64,000 nucleotides of DNA from an uncultured Oscillospiraceae bacterium (GTDB lineage: Bacteria > Bacillota > Clostridia > Oscillospirales > Oscillospiraceae), in NCBI GenBank assembly GCA_958423465.1, contig CATZRD010000007.1, forward strand, positions 10,259 to 74,258. The letters run 5' to 3'. A program made the translations under genes and the position numbers. Of the stretch, positions 1 to 7,605 are shown piece by piece. Numbering within the stretch: the stretch's first letter is position 1; each line of letters begins with the position of its first letter. Under the pieces are notes generated by a model that saw only the letters and a program-made list of their open reading frames with translations, was not told where the DNA came from and ran no database searches.

Positions 1-477
1 GCCACCCGTCTGGTCATGTCCAACGACGGCTGGGAGCAGACGATCCCGGACGTGCTGGGCATCCACGACTACGAGCCGGAGAAGGAGGTCCTGTCCCGGC
101 GGTACAGAACAGTGGAGGAGGTCCTCCGCTTCCGGTCCGCCGGCCGGGCGCTGTTCGCCGGAGGGTACGGCTACGCCGGTCAGCCCGTGATGAACACAGA
201 GTGCGGCGGCATCTTCTTCCGGGTGGAGGATACCGACGGCTGGGGCTACACCAGCGCGGAGGGGACGGAGGACTTCTACCGCCTCTACCACCAGGTGGTC
301 TCCTCCTTCCTGGAGTCGCCGGTGATCCAGGGGTTCTGCTATACCCAGCTCACCGACGTCCAGCAGGAGCAGAACGGCCTGCTGACCTTCGACCACCGGC
401 CGAAGTTCGACTGCGACGTGATACGCGCCATCAACGAGGGCTGCTGGCAGCCCGGCCAGCGGACGGAGGAGGACTGA
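1..477 (+). CDS. Glycoside hydrolase family 2 protein, C-terminal part
   Basis: This reading frame is open from the first base of the window, so only about 158 C-terminal residues are present and the true start lies upstream. It resembles the end of the TIM barrel of family 2 glycosidases (beta-galactosidase/beta-glucuronidase type): SNDGWEQ, then HDYEP, then the end-of-barrel block GFCYTQLTDVQQEQNGLL followed by a DHRPKFD tail. It would hydrolyse beta-linked glycosides. Substrate cannot be deduced because the catalytic acid and the N-terminal sandwich domain are outside. It ends 3 bases before the downstream HAD gene, so the two are probably co-transcribed. Confidence 0.8.
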   Translation, partial: ATRLVMSNDGWEQTIPDVLGIHDYEPEKEVLSRRYRTVEEVLRFRSAGRALFAGGYGYAGQPVMNTECGGIFFRVEDTDGWGYTSAEGTEDFYRLYHQVVSSFLESPVIQGFCYTQLTDVQQEQNGLLTFDHRPKFDCDVIRAINEGCWQPGQRTEED

Positions 478-480
478 GCC

Positions 481-1149
481 GTGGCGCGGAGGAGGACGCC
501 CGGAGCGGAGCTGCCGGCCGGGGCTGTGCTGCTCTTTGACCTGGACGGCACCCTGACGGACTCCAACGGCTTTTGGGACGCGGCCCAGAGGGCCTTTCTG
601 GCCCGGCGGGGGCTGCCCTGCGGCCAGGCGTATCTGCGGGGAACGGCCTACGGCACGTTCCAGGAGAGCGCGGCCTTCGCCAGGGCGTACTGGCGGCTCC
701 CGGAGTCCCGGGAGGCCATCATGGACGAGTGGATGGCGGATGTGGGCGCCGCCTATGAACATGTGACATTGAAGGAAGGCGTCAGGGCCTTTCTGGAGAG
801 GCAGGCCGCGGCGGGACGCGCCATGGCCGTCCTGACGTCGGCGGCGCCGGTCCACTGCCGGACGGCTCTGGCGCGGACCGGCATCGGCGGGTATTTTGCC
901 CGGATCTTCTTCGTGGAGGAGATGGGCGTGGGCAAGACCTCGCCGGAGCTGTACCGCGTGACTGCCGGCCTGCTGGGCGTCCCCCCGGAAAACTGCGTCT
1001 GCTTTGAGGATTCCGCCGCCGCCTGCCGGTCGGCCCGGGCCGCCGGGATGAGGACGGTGGGCGTCCGGGAGGGGTGGTTCCAGGACGGGGCCGAGATGGA
1101 GAAAAGCTGCGATCGGTTCATCCGGGATTTTCGCGATCTCCTGATATAA
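481..1149 (+). CDS. HAD-superfamily hydrolase, beta-phosphoglucomutase/phosphatase-like
   Basis: A 222-residue protein with the HAD motifs in order: FDLDGTLTD (residues 19-27, nucleophile Asp20 and acid/base Asp22), VLTSAAP (motif II Thr/Ser), a conserved Lys in GVGKTSPELY, and CFEDSAAAC (motif III acid). A helical cap lies between motifs I and II, as in subfamily I phosphatases and beta-phosphoglucomutases. The start is GTG, preceded by a GGAGGAGG ribosome site about 8 bases away. It follows the GH2 gene by 3 bases, which fits a role in sugar-phosphate turnover, but the substrate is unknown. An intrinsic terminator follows directly. Confidence 0.85.
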   Translation: MARRRTPGAELPAGAVLLFDLDGTLTDSNGFWDAAQRAFLARRGLPCGQAYLRGTAYGTFQESAAFARAYWRLPESREAIMDEWMADVGAAYEHVTLKEGVRAFLERQAAAGRAMAVLTSAAPVHCRTALARTGIGGYFARIFFVEEMGVGKTSPELYRVTAGLLGVPPENCVCFEDSAAACRSARAAGMRTVGVREGWFQDGAEMEKSCDRFIRDFRDLLI

Positions 1150-1192
1150 AAGAGAGAGGTTCCCGCGCCATCCGGTGCGGGAACCTCTCTTC
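1149..1192. terminator. Bidirectional terminator between the HAD gene and divIC
   Basis: A 14-bp perfect stem (AGAGAGGTTCCCGC at 1153-1166 with its complement at 1177-1190) separates two convergent genes and can terminate both. Confidence 0.85.
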
Positions 1193-1205
1193 GTATATCC
1201 GGCGT

Positions 1206-1499
1206 TCAGCCGCCGACGATCATGACCTTTTCATTCGGGCCTACCATGCCCAGACTGTCCCGGGCGATCTCCATCATCAGCTCCGGATCGTCGCTGTTGG
1301 CGATGTCGTCCGCCAGCTCCTGATTCTCCGAGCGCAGCTCCTCCAGCCGCTGGCTGTAGGCCTCCTTCTGCCGGTCGGCCTCTTGAATCTGGCCCTGGAG
1401 GTGATAGATCTGGATTCCCACGCCCAGCAGCAGCACCAGAAGGAGCAGCACGGTCAGCTTACTGCTGGGACGCCGCCTGGCGGCCGTCGTCTTTGCCAT
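1206..1499 (-). CDS. divIC: Septum formation initiator family protein (DivIC/FtsL-like)
   Basis: A 97-residue single-pass protein: a short basic cytoplasmic N-terminus (KTTAARRRPSSK), one membrane segment at about residues 14-30 (LTVLLLLVLLLGVGIQIY), then an extracellular coiled coil (about 32-66) and a short C-terminal tail. This is the DivIC/FtsL architecture, whose members join FtsB/FtsQ-type partners in the divisome. It is the last gene of the rqcP-yabP-yabQ-divIC block, the order known from Bacillus and clostridia. Its start overlaps the end of yabQ by 41 bases, so translation is probably coupled. Confidence 0.85.
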   Translation of the reverse strand: MAKTTAARRRPSSKLTVLLLLVLLLGVGIQIYHLQGQIQEADRQKEAYSQRLEELRSENQELADDIANSDDPELMMEIARDSLGMVGPNEKVMIVGG

Positions 1500-1986
1500 C
1501 TCCTCCGTCTCCTCCCTCCGGCGGGCGCCGTCTGGCGCCGCCTATACTGGTAAACATTATTGTAAACCAACTTTTCAAAAAAGAAAAGAGTTTTTTGCAA
1601 ATTTGAACAAATTTTTTTATGATCTTCCCGGCCAACCTCAGAGGAACCAGCAAGATCCCCAGCCAGAACCGCCACAGAGGCAGCAGAAGGGGGGAGAGCA
1701 GGCAGAAAAACAGCACGCCTCCCCCCAGAATCCCCGCCAGGATGAACAGCCGCAGCTCCCCGTCGCCGGCCATGATGAAGAAAAACACCGAGGCCAGCGC
1801 CACCAGACAGTAAACGCCATCCAGCAGTCCGCCCAGAAGGCGGCGGGGAAGGCCCCGCCGTCCCGGAGGGCCGGGGAGGATCAGAGCCCGGACGGAGCGG
1901 AACAGGTCGTAGACCAGAGCCAGCGTGCTTCCCAGCAGAATGGAGCGGAGGAACATGGCCAGCTGGTCGGTGATGACGTTCCCCAT
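1459..1986 (-). CDS. yabQ: Spore cortex biosynthesis protein YabQ
   Basis: A 175-residue protein with an N-terminal amphipathic stretch (QLAMFLRSILLGSTLALVYDLFR), several hydrophobic segments (roughly 45-70, 75-95, 96-115) and a hydrophilic Gly/Asp/Arg-rich tail. YabQ is required for cortex formation and sits in the outer forespore membrane in Bacillus subtilis. Identification rests on the conserved N-terminal pattern and on the neighbours yabP (2 bases upstream) and divIC. The polar tail from about residue 150 is low complexity and overlaps the divIC start. Confidence 0.85.
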   Translation of the reverse strand: MGNVITDQLAMFLRSILLGSTLALVYDLFRSVRALILPGPPGRRGLPRRLLGGLLDGVYCLVALASVFFFIMAGDGELRLFILAGILGGGVLFFCLLSPLLLPLWRFWLGILLVPLRLAGKIIKKFVQICKKLFSFLKSWFTIMFTSIGGARRRPPEGGDGGDGKDDGRQAASQQ

Positions 1987-1988
1987 CC

Positions 1989-2270
1989 TCAGCCGAACAG
2001 GCGGCGCAGCAGCCCGCCGCTGGGGGCGCTGGCGGCGTCCTCATAGGCCAGGGTGTCGATGTTCCCGTCCACATGCAGCTCGCCGCCGTCCAGATTCAGC
2101 TTCCCAATATGGAGGGAAGCGCCGCCCACGACGAGCACGCCGGCGGCGGTGCGCATGACCACCTCCTCCTCGTCGAAGCGCTCCACCTCCTCCACGCCGG
2201 TGACCACCAGGCGCTGCCGCCCGTCCAGCGTCAGGCGGTGCTCCATTCCACTCAGATCCTCATAAGGCAT
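1989..2270 (-). CDS. yabP: Sporulation protein YabP
   Basis: A 93-residue soluble protein of the YabP/YqfC family: HRLTLDGRQRLVVTGVEEVERFDEEEVVMRTAAG with the conserved V-x-S/G-V-E-E-V-x-x-F-D/N-E core, then repeated short beta-strand segments (LHIGKLNLDGGELHVDGNID). YabP is needed for spore cortex assembly. An upstream in-frame start at 2285 exists, but the ATG at 2270 has GGGAGG at the right distance and the family-typical beginning MPYEDL. That GGGAGG lies in the 3' arm of a long hairpin, so translation may be controlled. yabQ follows after 2 bases. Confidence 0.85.
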   Translation of the reverse strand: MPYEDLSGMEHRLTLDGRQRLVVTGVEEVERFDEEEVVMRTAAGVLVVGGASLHIGKLNLDGGELHVDGNIDTLAYEDAASAPSGGLLRRLFG

Positions 2271-2274
2271 AGCA

Positions 2275-2325
2275 AGACCTCCCATACATATCTGCTCACG
2301 GATGGTAGATACATATGGGAGGTCT
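2275..2325 (-). promoter_or_regulatory. Hairpin covering the yabP ribosome binding site
   Basis: Perfect 12-bp inverted arms, AGACCTCCCATA (2275-2286) and TATGGGAGGTCT (2314-2325), are separated by 27 bases that can partly extend the stem. In the minus-strand transcript the 3' arm contains the GGGAGG that serves the yabP ATG at 2270, so the folded form would block initiation between rqcP and yabP. Confidence 0.55.
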
Positions 2326-2332
2326 GTCCGCT

Positions 2333-2578
2333 TTATGCCTGAATCTCCCGGTACATAGCGGCGGCCTCGGCCTTGCCGGCGTTTTCCTGTACGGAGAGGA
2401 CCTCCACTGTCAGCGTCCGCTGGCCGAAGCGGATGGTGATCCGGTCGCCCTCCTTGACCTCGTAGGAGGCCCGGACGGGCCGGCCGTTGACAGAGACCCG
2501 CTCGTTGTCGCAGGCCTCGTTGGCCACGGTCCGCCGCTTGATGAGGCGGGAGACCTTCAGATACTTGTCAAGCCGCAT
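2333..2578 (-). CDS. rqcP: S4-domain RNA-binding protein RqcP (YabO/HSP15 family)
   Basis: An 81-residue protein that is essentially one S4 domain: MRLDKYLKVSRLIKRRTVANEAC, then the NGRPVRASYEVKEGD turn and a short C-terminal helix. RqcP binds stalled 50S-tRNA complexes and helps RqcH add C-terminal Ala tails in ribosome quality control. The ATG at 2578 is preferred over the one at 2584 because AGGAGG abuts the latter with no spacing but lies 6 bases from the former. It is followed by yabP, the common clostridial order. Confidence 0.9.
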   Translation of the reverse strand: MRLDKYLKVSRLIKRRTVANEACDNERVSVNGRPVRASYEVKEGDRITIRFGQRTLTVEVLSVQENAGKAEAAAMYREIQA

Positions 2579-2625
2579 ACGCATCCTCCTGACTGTGCTG
2601 CCGCCGCGGCGGCAGAGAAAAGAAA

Positions 2626-2646
2626 GGGCGCGGCCAGGCCGCGCCC
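2626..2646 (-). terminator. Intrinsic terminator after the HU gene
   Basis: A GC-only hairpin (GGGCGCGG/CCGCGCCC) lies just past the HU stop and is followed on the minus strand by CTTTCTTTTCT. It should end most HU transcripts, with some readthrough into rqcP. Confidence 0.65.
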
Positions 2647-2657
2647 CGTGGGTTCAT

Positions 2658-2933
2658 TTACTTCGCGACGGCGTCCTTCAGAGCCTTGCCGGCCTTGAAG
2701 GAGGGGACCTTGGAGGCGGGGATGCGGATCTCGGTGCGGGTCTTGGGGTTGCGGCCGATCCGGGCGCTGCGCTTCTTCACCTCGAAGGTGCCGAAGCCCA
2801 CCAGACGGATCTCGTCGCCCTGGGACAGGGCGGAGGTGATGGTCTCCAGAACGGCGTTGACGGCGGCCTCGGAATCTTTCTTGGACAAAGCGGCCTTTTC
2901 GGCCACGGCGCTAATGAGTTCAGCCTTATTCAT
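2658..2933 (-). CDS. hup: HU-family nucleoid DNA-binding protein
   Basis: A 91-residue histone-like protein with the complete HU fold: N-terminal helices (MNKAELISAVAEKAALSKKD), the FGTFEVKKR strand and the GRNPKTR/TEI DNA-binding arm with its intercalating proline, ending in FKAGKALKDAV. It bends and compacts DNA as a dimer. AAGGAG sits 10 bases before the ATG. The gene has its own promoter (-35 TTGCTT, -10 TATACT) and terminator, so it can be expressed much more strongly than the flanking spoVB-like gene and rqcP. Confidence 0.95.
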   Translation of the reverse strand: MNKAELISAVAEKAALSKKDSEAAVNAVLETITSALSQGDEIRLVGFGTFEVKKRSARIGRNPKTRTEIRIPASKVPSFKAGKALKDAVAK

Positions 2934-3018
2934 GGGATACGGTCTCCTTTTATATAGTTTCTTTTGTCAAGTCCGGCATACCCCGTACACCGTCTTGCTC
3001 TGTGGTCTACAAATATGC

Positions 3019-3047
3019 AGTATACCATGGTTTTCCCAAAGAAGCAA
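3019..3047 (-). promoter_or_regulatory. Sigma-A type promoter of the HU gene
   Basis: On the minus strand TTGCTT (3047-3042), a 17-base spacer and TATACT (3024-3019) lie about 90 bases upstream of the HU start. Confidence 0.7.
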
Positions 3048-3101
3048 GCATTATTGCAAGTTCGCCAGGCTTTTTTCAAAAATTGCTGGTTCCGGTCGGA
3101 C

Positions 3102-4709
3102 TCACCGCAGATGGAGGATGCGGGCGATCTTCTCCCCCTTGGGGATCAGAGCCAGATCCTCCCGGGTGACGATCCGCAGGGCGATGACCAGCACCAGATA
3201 GATCACCACCGCCACGGCGATGGAGGTCAGGGTGGCCAGAGCGGTGCGGACATATCCGCCGCCCAGAAGGCGGCTCAAAAGGCCGTAGACCGCCCAGGCG
3301 GCGGCCCCCATGACGGCGGAGGCCAGCACCGGCTTGCAGAAGTAGGAAAAGTAGCGGGGCTTATCCTGAAGCAGACGGTAGACCAGCGCCAGGTTCATGG
3401 CGGAGATCAGCACATAGCAGATCAGCGTGCCGATGGGCGCGCCCTTGATGTTGATCTCCGGGTTGCCCACCAGGGCGTAGTTGATGAGGACCTTCACCGT
3501 GCCGCCGATGAGCATGGTATAGATGGGATAGTTCACCTTGCCGTGGGCCTGCATGATGGAGTTGGTCAGCAGCATGATGCACACAAAGACAGCGGAGATC
3601 CCCAGCAGCCGCAGATGGTAGGTGGCGGCCGCCGCGGCCTCGGGCCTGGCGGGGTAGAGCAGCTGGAGGATGGGGCCCGCCAGAACGGACATGCCCACCC
3701 CCGCGGGCACCGCCAGCAGGGCCACCAGCCGGAAGCTGGCGGAAACCACCCGGTTCACCTCCTGGTGGTTCCGGCGGGTCACCGCCACGGAGATGGCGGG
3801 CACCAGACTGATGGACACCGAGGGCAGAAAGGCGGGCAGCAGGTTGTACAGGTTGTTGGACAGGGTGTACTGGCCGTAGAGGGCGGCGGCCTGCTGCTCG
3901 CTGAGGAGCAGGCTGGTCTGGAGCTGCCCCATGATGATCTTCTGATCCAGCATATTGAGCACGCTCATCCCCACCTGGCCGATGGTGATGGGGATGCCCA
4001 GCTTCAAAAGCCGCCGGAGGATGGCGCCGTAGCGCTCCGGCACGTCTCCGGAGGCGGGCAGCTCGCCGCGGTGGCGGAAATAGTTGACCACCATATAGAC
4101 CGCGGCCAGGATGATGCCCGCCGTGACGCCGGCGATGGCCCCGGCGGCGCCTGCCGCCAGCCCTTTGCCGGCGGAGACCAGATACCAGGCCAGAGGCAGG
4201 CCGAACACCAGCTTGGAGAAGGACTCGATAAACTGGGACGTGGCGGTGGGGACCATGTTCTGCCGCCCCTGGGCGTAGCCCCGGAGGGCGCACATAATCG
4301 ACACGAACACGACGGAGACGCCCAGCACCTTGATGGGCCAGTAGGCCAGAGAGTTGTTCATCCAGGCGGCAAGCTGCCGGGTGCACAGCAGCATCACCGC
4401 CGAGCCCAGAGCGCCCATGGAGAGGAAAAGCCCCGTGGCGGTCCGCAGGCACCGGCGGACCTGATTGCTGCGGCCCAGGCTGTCCGCCTCGCTGATCATC
4501 TTGCTCAGGGCCAGGGGGAGCCCGGCGGTGGACAGGGTCAGCAGCACGGAGTAGATGTTGTAGGCGGTGTTGAAGTGGGCAATGCCCTCGTCCCCCAGGA
4601 TGTTGCCCAGGGGGATCTTGTACAGCGCGCCGCAGATCTTCACCAGAATGGTGGAGACGGCGAGGACCGTGACGCCGCCCATAAAGGACTGCTTGTTTTT
4701 GTTGGACAT
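3102..4709 (-). CDS. Polysaccharide flippase of the MVF/SpoVB family
   Basis: A 535-residue protein of the MOP exporter superfamily, about 14 hydrophobic segments over its whole length, starting MSNKNKQSFMGGVTVLAVS and containing the family-typical GALYKIPLGNILGDEG block. Members (SpoVB, MurJ/Amj analogues, YtgP, YabM) move lipid-linked oligosaccharides across the membrane; SpoVB is needed for spore cortex synthesis. Proximity to yabP/yabQ supports the SpoVB assignment, but a vegetative lipid II flippase role is possible. The longer upstream open frame is rejected because it overlaps the zinc-ribbon gene and has no ribosome site; AGGAGCTTTC precedes the chosen ATG. Confidence 0.85.
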   Translation of the reverse strand: MSNKNKQSFMGGVTVLAVSTILVKICGALYKIPLGNILGDEGIAHFNTAYNIYSVLLTLSTAGLPLALSKMISEADSLGRSNQVRRCLRTATGLFLSMGALGSAVMLLCTRQLAAWMNNSLAYWPIKVLGVSVVFVSIMCALRGYAQGRQNMVPTATSQFIESFSKLVFGLPLAWYLVSAGKGLAAGAAGAIAGVTAGIILAAVYMVVNYFRHRGELPASGDVPERYGAILRRLLKLGIPITIGQVGMSVLNMLDQKIIMGQLQTSLLLSEQQAAALYGQYTLSNNLYNLLPAFLPSVSISLVPAISVAVTRRNHQEVNRVVSASFRLVALLAVPAGVGMSVLAGPILQLLYPARPEAAAAATYHLRLLGISAVFVCIMLLTNSIMQAHGKVNYPIYTMLIGGTVKVLINYALVGNPEINIKGAPIGTLICYVLISAMNLALVYRLLQDKPRYFSYFCKPVLASAVMGAAAWAVYGLLSRLLGGGYVRTALATLTSIAVAVVIYLVLVIALRIVTREDLALIPKGEKIARILHLR

Positions 4710-4740
4710 GAAAGCTCCTCTTTTATGCCGGGAACCGGCG

Positions 4741-5157
4741 TCAGTTGCCGCTGAGGGGATGGCCGCACTGGGCGCAGAAAGCGCTGCCCTTCTCGTTCTC
4801 CGCGCCGCACTCCGGGCAGAAGCGGGCGCCCTGGAGGGCCCGGAGCTGCCGGCGGTAGGTCTGCTGATCCTCGTAGAGGCTGTCCACATACTCCAGGATC
4901 TGTGCCATGACGGTACTGTCGGAGGGGGTGCCCCGGTGGGTGGCGTAGACCATCTCGCCCACGGCCTGCATCTGCAGGTCGATCTCCTCCTGCAAATCGG
5001 CAATGGCCCGGCGAAGCTGGACGGCGTCCTTCAGTCCGGCAGCCTTTTCCGCCGCCCTGGCGGGGGCGGTGCGGGCCAGCTTCGCGGCGGACCCGGCGGC
5101 GCTTTTGACGGCAGAGGTGAGGGCTTGAAGCGTATGGGTATCGAATTTCAGTTCCAT
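4741..5157 (-). CDS. Zinc-ribbon protein with an N-terminal helical domain
   Basis: A 138-residue protein of unknown role. Residues 1-110 are predicted mostly helical (Ala- and Gln-rich, probable coiled coil around residues 48-70, IADLQEEIDLQMQAVGEMV). The C-terminus is a CxxC-x9-CxxC zinc ribbon (FCPECGAENEKGSAFCAQCG). No membrane segment or signal peptide is visible. It lies between the kinase-like gene and the SpoVB-like flippase, all on the minus strand with small gaps. This architecture is common in clostridia; I cannot assign a biochemical function. Confidence 0.8.
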   Translation of the reverse strand: MELKFDTHTLQALTSAVKSAAGSAAKLARTAPARAAEKAAGLKDAVQLRRAIADLQEEIDLQMQAVGEMVYATHRGTPSDSTVMAQILEYVDSLYEDQQTYRRQLRALQGARFCPECGAENEKGSAFCAQCGHPLSGN

Positions 5158-5186
5158 GGCGATGGTTCCTCCTTCATGATTTCCGG

Positions 5187-6131
5187 TCAGTCGTCGTAGA
5201 TGCCGCCGCCGATGAACTCCCGGATGAGGGAATCCACCGCGACGTACTTCTCATCCAGGTGCTCAAACTTTGGGTAGGCCTCCACCAGGTGGCCGATCTC
5301 CTCATACCGCTCCATGTCCGGCGAGAGGTGCAGGTGGTCGAAAAGCGGCTGGGCGTAGTTTTTGACCACGTTGACCTCGTAGGGCAGGGAGCTGTCAAAG
5401 ACGATGTCGGCGTTGTCCCTAAAGGGGGAGATGTAGAGCTTCTCTCCCCGGCGGACGTTGGCCCACATTTTGATGGTCACGTCCGGCTCCCAGGCCCGGA
5501 ACTTGGCGTCCCGGACGGTGCGGCGGGCCAGACGCATCCAGGTGCCCTTAAAGACCACCCTCCCCTCGTCGTCCACTACGTTGGACCGGGCGGAGATATA
5601 GACCTTCATGGCGTTGGGATTTTTGCCGGTGATGATGTCGTTGAGAGCGTGGATGCCCTCGAAAATGGCGATCTCGTCCTTGCCCAGCTGCAGGGGGTGG
5701 CTCTTGATGGCGGAGCGCATCTGCCGGGCGAACTCGAATTTGGGGATCAGGATCCGCTCCCCCTGGTCCAGCAGCTTGAAGTGCCGGTTCAGAAGATCCA
5801 TGTCCAGGCAGAAGGGGGACTCGTAATCGATCTGCCCATCCCGGTTCCGGGGGGCGGTCTCCGGGTCCACAGTCTGGAAGTAGTTGTCCATGGCGATGGC
5901 GTGGGACTGGATGCCCATTTCCTCCAGCCGGGCCTCGATCTTCTTGGCGGTGGTGGTCTTGCCGCTGCCGGAAGGGCCGCTGAGAAGGACGATCCGGGAT
6001 TTGCTCAGATTGTCCGCGATCTGGCGGGCTGCCTTGTCGATCTTTTTGGCGTAGGCGGCGTCGCTCTCCTCCACGAAGCCCTTGGGGTCCCGCCCCACGG
6101 CGGCGTTGATCTCGCTGAGTGAATAGGCCAT
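5187..6131 (-). CDS. Uridine kinase-like nucleoside kinase
   Basis: A 314-residue P-loop protein with Walker A GPSGSGKTT (residues 52-60), the phosphoribulokinase/uridine kinase signature AMDNYFQ and a FEGIHALN block. About 45 residues precede the P-loop. In typical Firmicutes this family sits next to hemZ and is annotated uridine kinase; it differs from the canonical 210-residue Udk by its N- and C-terminal extensions. Likely reaction: ATP-dependent phosphorylation of uridine/cytidine or a related nucleoside, in the cytoplasm. AGGAGGTGA lies about 9 bases before the ATG. Confidence 0.75.
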   Translation of the reverse strand: MAYSLSEINAAVGRDPKGFVEESDAAYAKKIDKAARQIADNLSKSRIVLLSGPSGSGKTTTAKKIEARLEEMGIQSHAIAMDNYFQTVDPETAPRNRDGQIDYESPFCLDMDLLNRHFKLLDQGERILIPKFEFARQMRSAIKSHPLQLGKDEIAIFEGIHALNDIITGKNPNAMKVYISARSNVVDDEGRVVFKGTWMRLARRTVRDAKFRAWEPDVTIKMWANVRRGEKLYISPFRDNADIVFDSSLPYEVNVVKNYAQPLFDHLHLSPDMERYEEIGHLVEAYPKFEHLDEKYVAVDSLIREFIGGGIYDD

Positions 6132-6135
6132 TACG

Positions 6136-7605
6136 CTAAGTCACCTCCTGATAGAATTCCCGGAAAGAGCGCTGGTTCTCCGCGATCTTCTCCGGGCGCT
6201 GAATATACTCCTGGGGATATTTCAGATTGAAGGCCCGCTCGATCCGGTCCCGGGCAGGGTCCACCAGCTTGGTGGAGCCGCCGGCGCCCAGGCTGAGGAT
6301 GGTGTGCAGCTCCTCCATGATATAGATGTTGTACCAGCCCTCGGCCCCCGGCCTGCACCAGCCCACGTTTTCAAAGCTGCCGGACATGTACTTCTGCCGG
6401 TACAGGTAGTAGGGAGAAAGCCCCGCCGCCCGGAGGGCCGGGTCCGCGTAGTCCAGCATGGCGGATACCTCCTCCTCCGTGGGGATCCGGGTGCCCTCCA
6501 GGGTGATGCGGCTGCCCTTTTTGAGGCTGAGGGTGTGGACGGTGATGTTGTCCGCCCCCAGGGCGATGACCTCGTCCAGGCTCCGGCGGAAGCTTTCCGG
6601 CGTGTCCTCGGGAAGTCCGGCGATGAGGTCCATGTTCACATGGGGGAAGCCCACCCGGTCCACCAGAGCCATGGCGGCGCGGATGTCGTCGGCGGTGTGC
6701 CGGCGGCCGATGGCGGCGAGGACGTTGTCGGCCATGGTCTGGGGATTGATGCTCCCCCGGGTGACGCCGTTTCGCCGCAGGACCCGCAGCTTCTCCTCCG
6801 TGATGGTGTCCGGCCGTCCGGCCTCCACCGTGTGCTCCAGCACGCCGCTGAGGTCGAACTGTTCGCTGAGCCGGCCCAGCAGCCGGTCCATCTGCTCCGC
6901 CGTCAGGGTGGTAGGGGTGCCGCCGCCCATGTAAAAGCTTTTGACCCGCAGGCCCAGCTCCTTCACCATTCCGGCGGCGCTGTCGATCTCCCGGTCCAGC
7001 GCCTCCAGATACGGCTCCACCAGATGAAAGCTCTTTTCCACGCTGTTGGAGACAAAGGAGCAGTAGGCGCACCGGGTGGGGCAGAAGGGGATGCCCACAT
7101 AGAGGGAGATGTCCCGCTTCTCAAGGCCCGCCTTGGCCGCCAGTCCCGCCTGAGCGCACTCGATAGCCAGACGGCGGCGCTGGGAGGAGACAAAGTAGGT
7201 ATCCCGCAGCACCCGGTCCGCCGCTTTGGGGGTGAGGCCCTTTTCCAGCAGACTTCCCGCCAGCTTGGCGGGGCGGATGCCGGTGAGGGCGCCCCAGGCG
7301 GGGGTGCGGCCCGTCAGGTCCCGGGCGGCCTTGAAGAAGCTGAGCTTCACCAGCCGCTGGAGGAGCCGCTCCCGCTCATAGTCGTTTTCCGCCCCGGACA
7401 CGTCTCCCCGGGCCACGCCCCGGGCGGTGCGGCCGTCCACCGTCAGCACCGTGACGGCGGTGTGGAGCTTTTTCCCACGGGTGAGGGACACCCGGGCGGT
7501 GTGGGGGTCCTCCCCCTGGTACACCGGCCGCTCCTTGGGGAAGAAGGCCAGCAGGCTCTGCTCCACGGCGTATTGATAGTCATGCCCTTGAAAGATCAGT
7601 TTCAT
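6136..7605 (-). CDS. hemZ: Coproporphyrinogen dehydrogenase HemZ (radical SAM)
   Basis: A 489-residue radical SAM enzyme. The N-terminal 170 residues are a family-specific domain, followed by the cluster motif CPTRCAYC (Cys175, Cys179, Cys182), then the GGGTPT glycine-rich SAM site and the HemN-type elements DLIAGLPEDT and NITVHTL. HemZ is the oxygen-independent coproporphyrinogen III oxidase relative of Bacillus. In a strict anaerobe it may serve heme/siroheme-related chemistry or another tetrapyrrole or radical reaction. The start overlaps the metallo-hydrolase stop by 4 bases (ATGA), indicating coupling. Confidence 0.85.
   Translation of the reverse strand: MKLIFQGHDYQYAVEQSLLAFFPKERPVYQGEDPHTARVSLTRGKKLHTAVTVLTVDGRTARGVARGDVSGAENDYERERLLQRLVKLSFFKAARDLTGRTPAWGALTGIRPAKLAGSLLEKGLTPKAADRVLRDTYFVSSQRRRLAIECAQAGLAAKAGLEKRDISLYVGIPFCPTRCAYCSFVSNSVEKSFHLVEPYLEALDREIDSAAGMVKELGLRVKSFYMGGGTPTTLTAEQMDRLLGRLSEQFDLSGVLEHTVEAGRPDTITEEKLRVLRRNGVTRGSINPQTMADNVLAAIGRRHTADDIRAAMALVDRVGFPHVNMDLIAGLPEDTPESFRRSLDEVIALGADNITVHTLSLKKGSRITLEGTRIPTEEEVSAMLDYADPALRAAGLSPYYLYRQKYMSGSFENVGWCRPGAEGWYNIYIMEELHTILSLGAGGSTKLVDPARDRIERAFNLKYPQEYIQRPEKIAENQRSFREFYQEVT

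Noticed and set aside
1459..1499. Frameshift between yabQ and divIC because the genes overlap by 41 bases
   Set aside because: Both frames are complete and family-like; divIC has its own ribosome site, so an overlap of real genes is the simpler reading.
2964..4754. A 596-codon plus-strand frame opposite the SpoVB-like gene
   Set aside because: Gly/His/Gln-rich translation without domains; the minus-strand gene is clearly the coding one.
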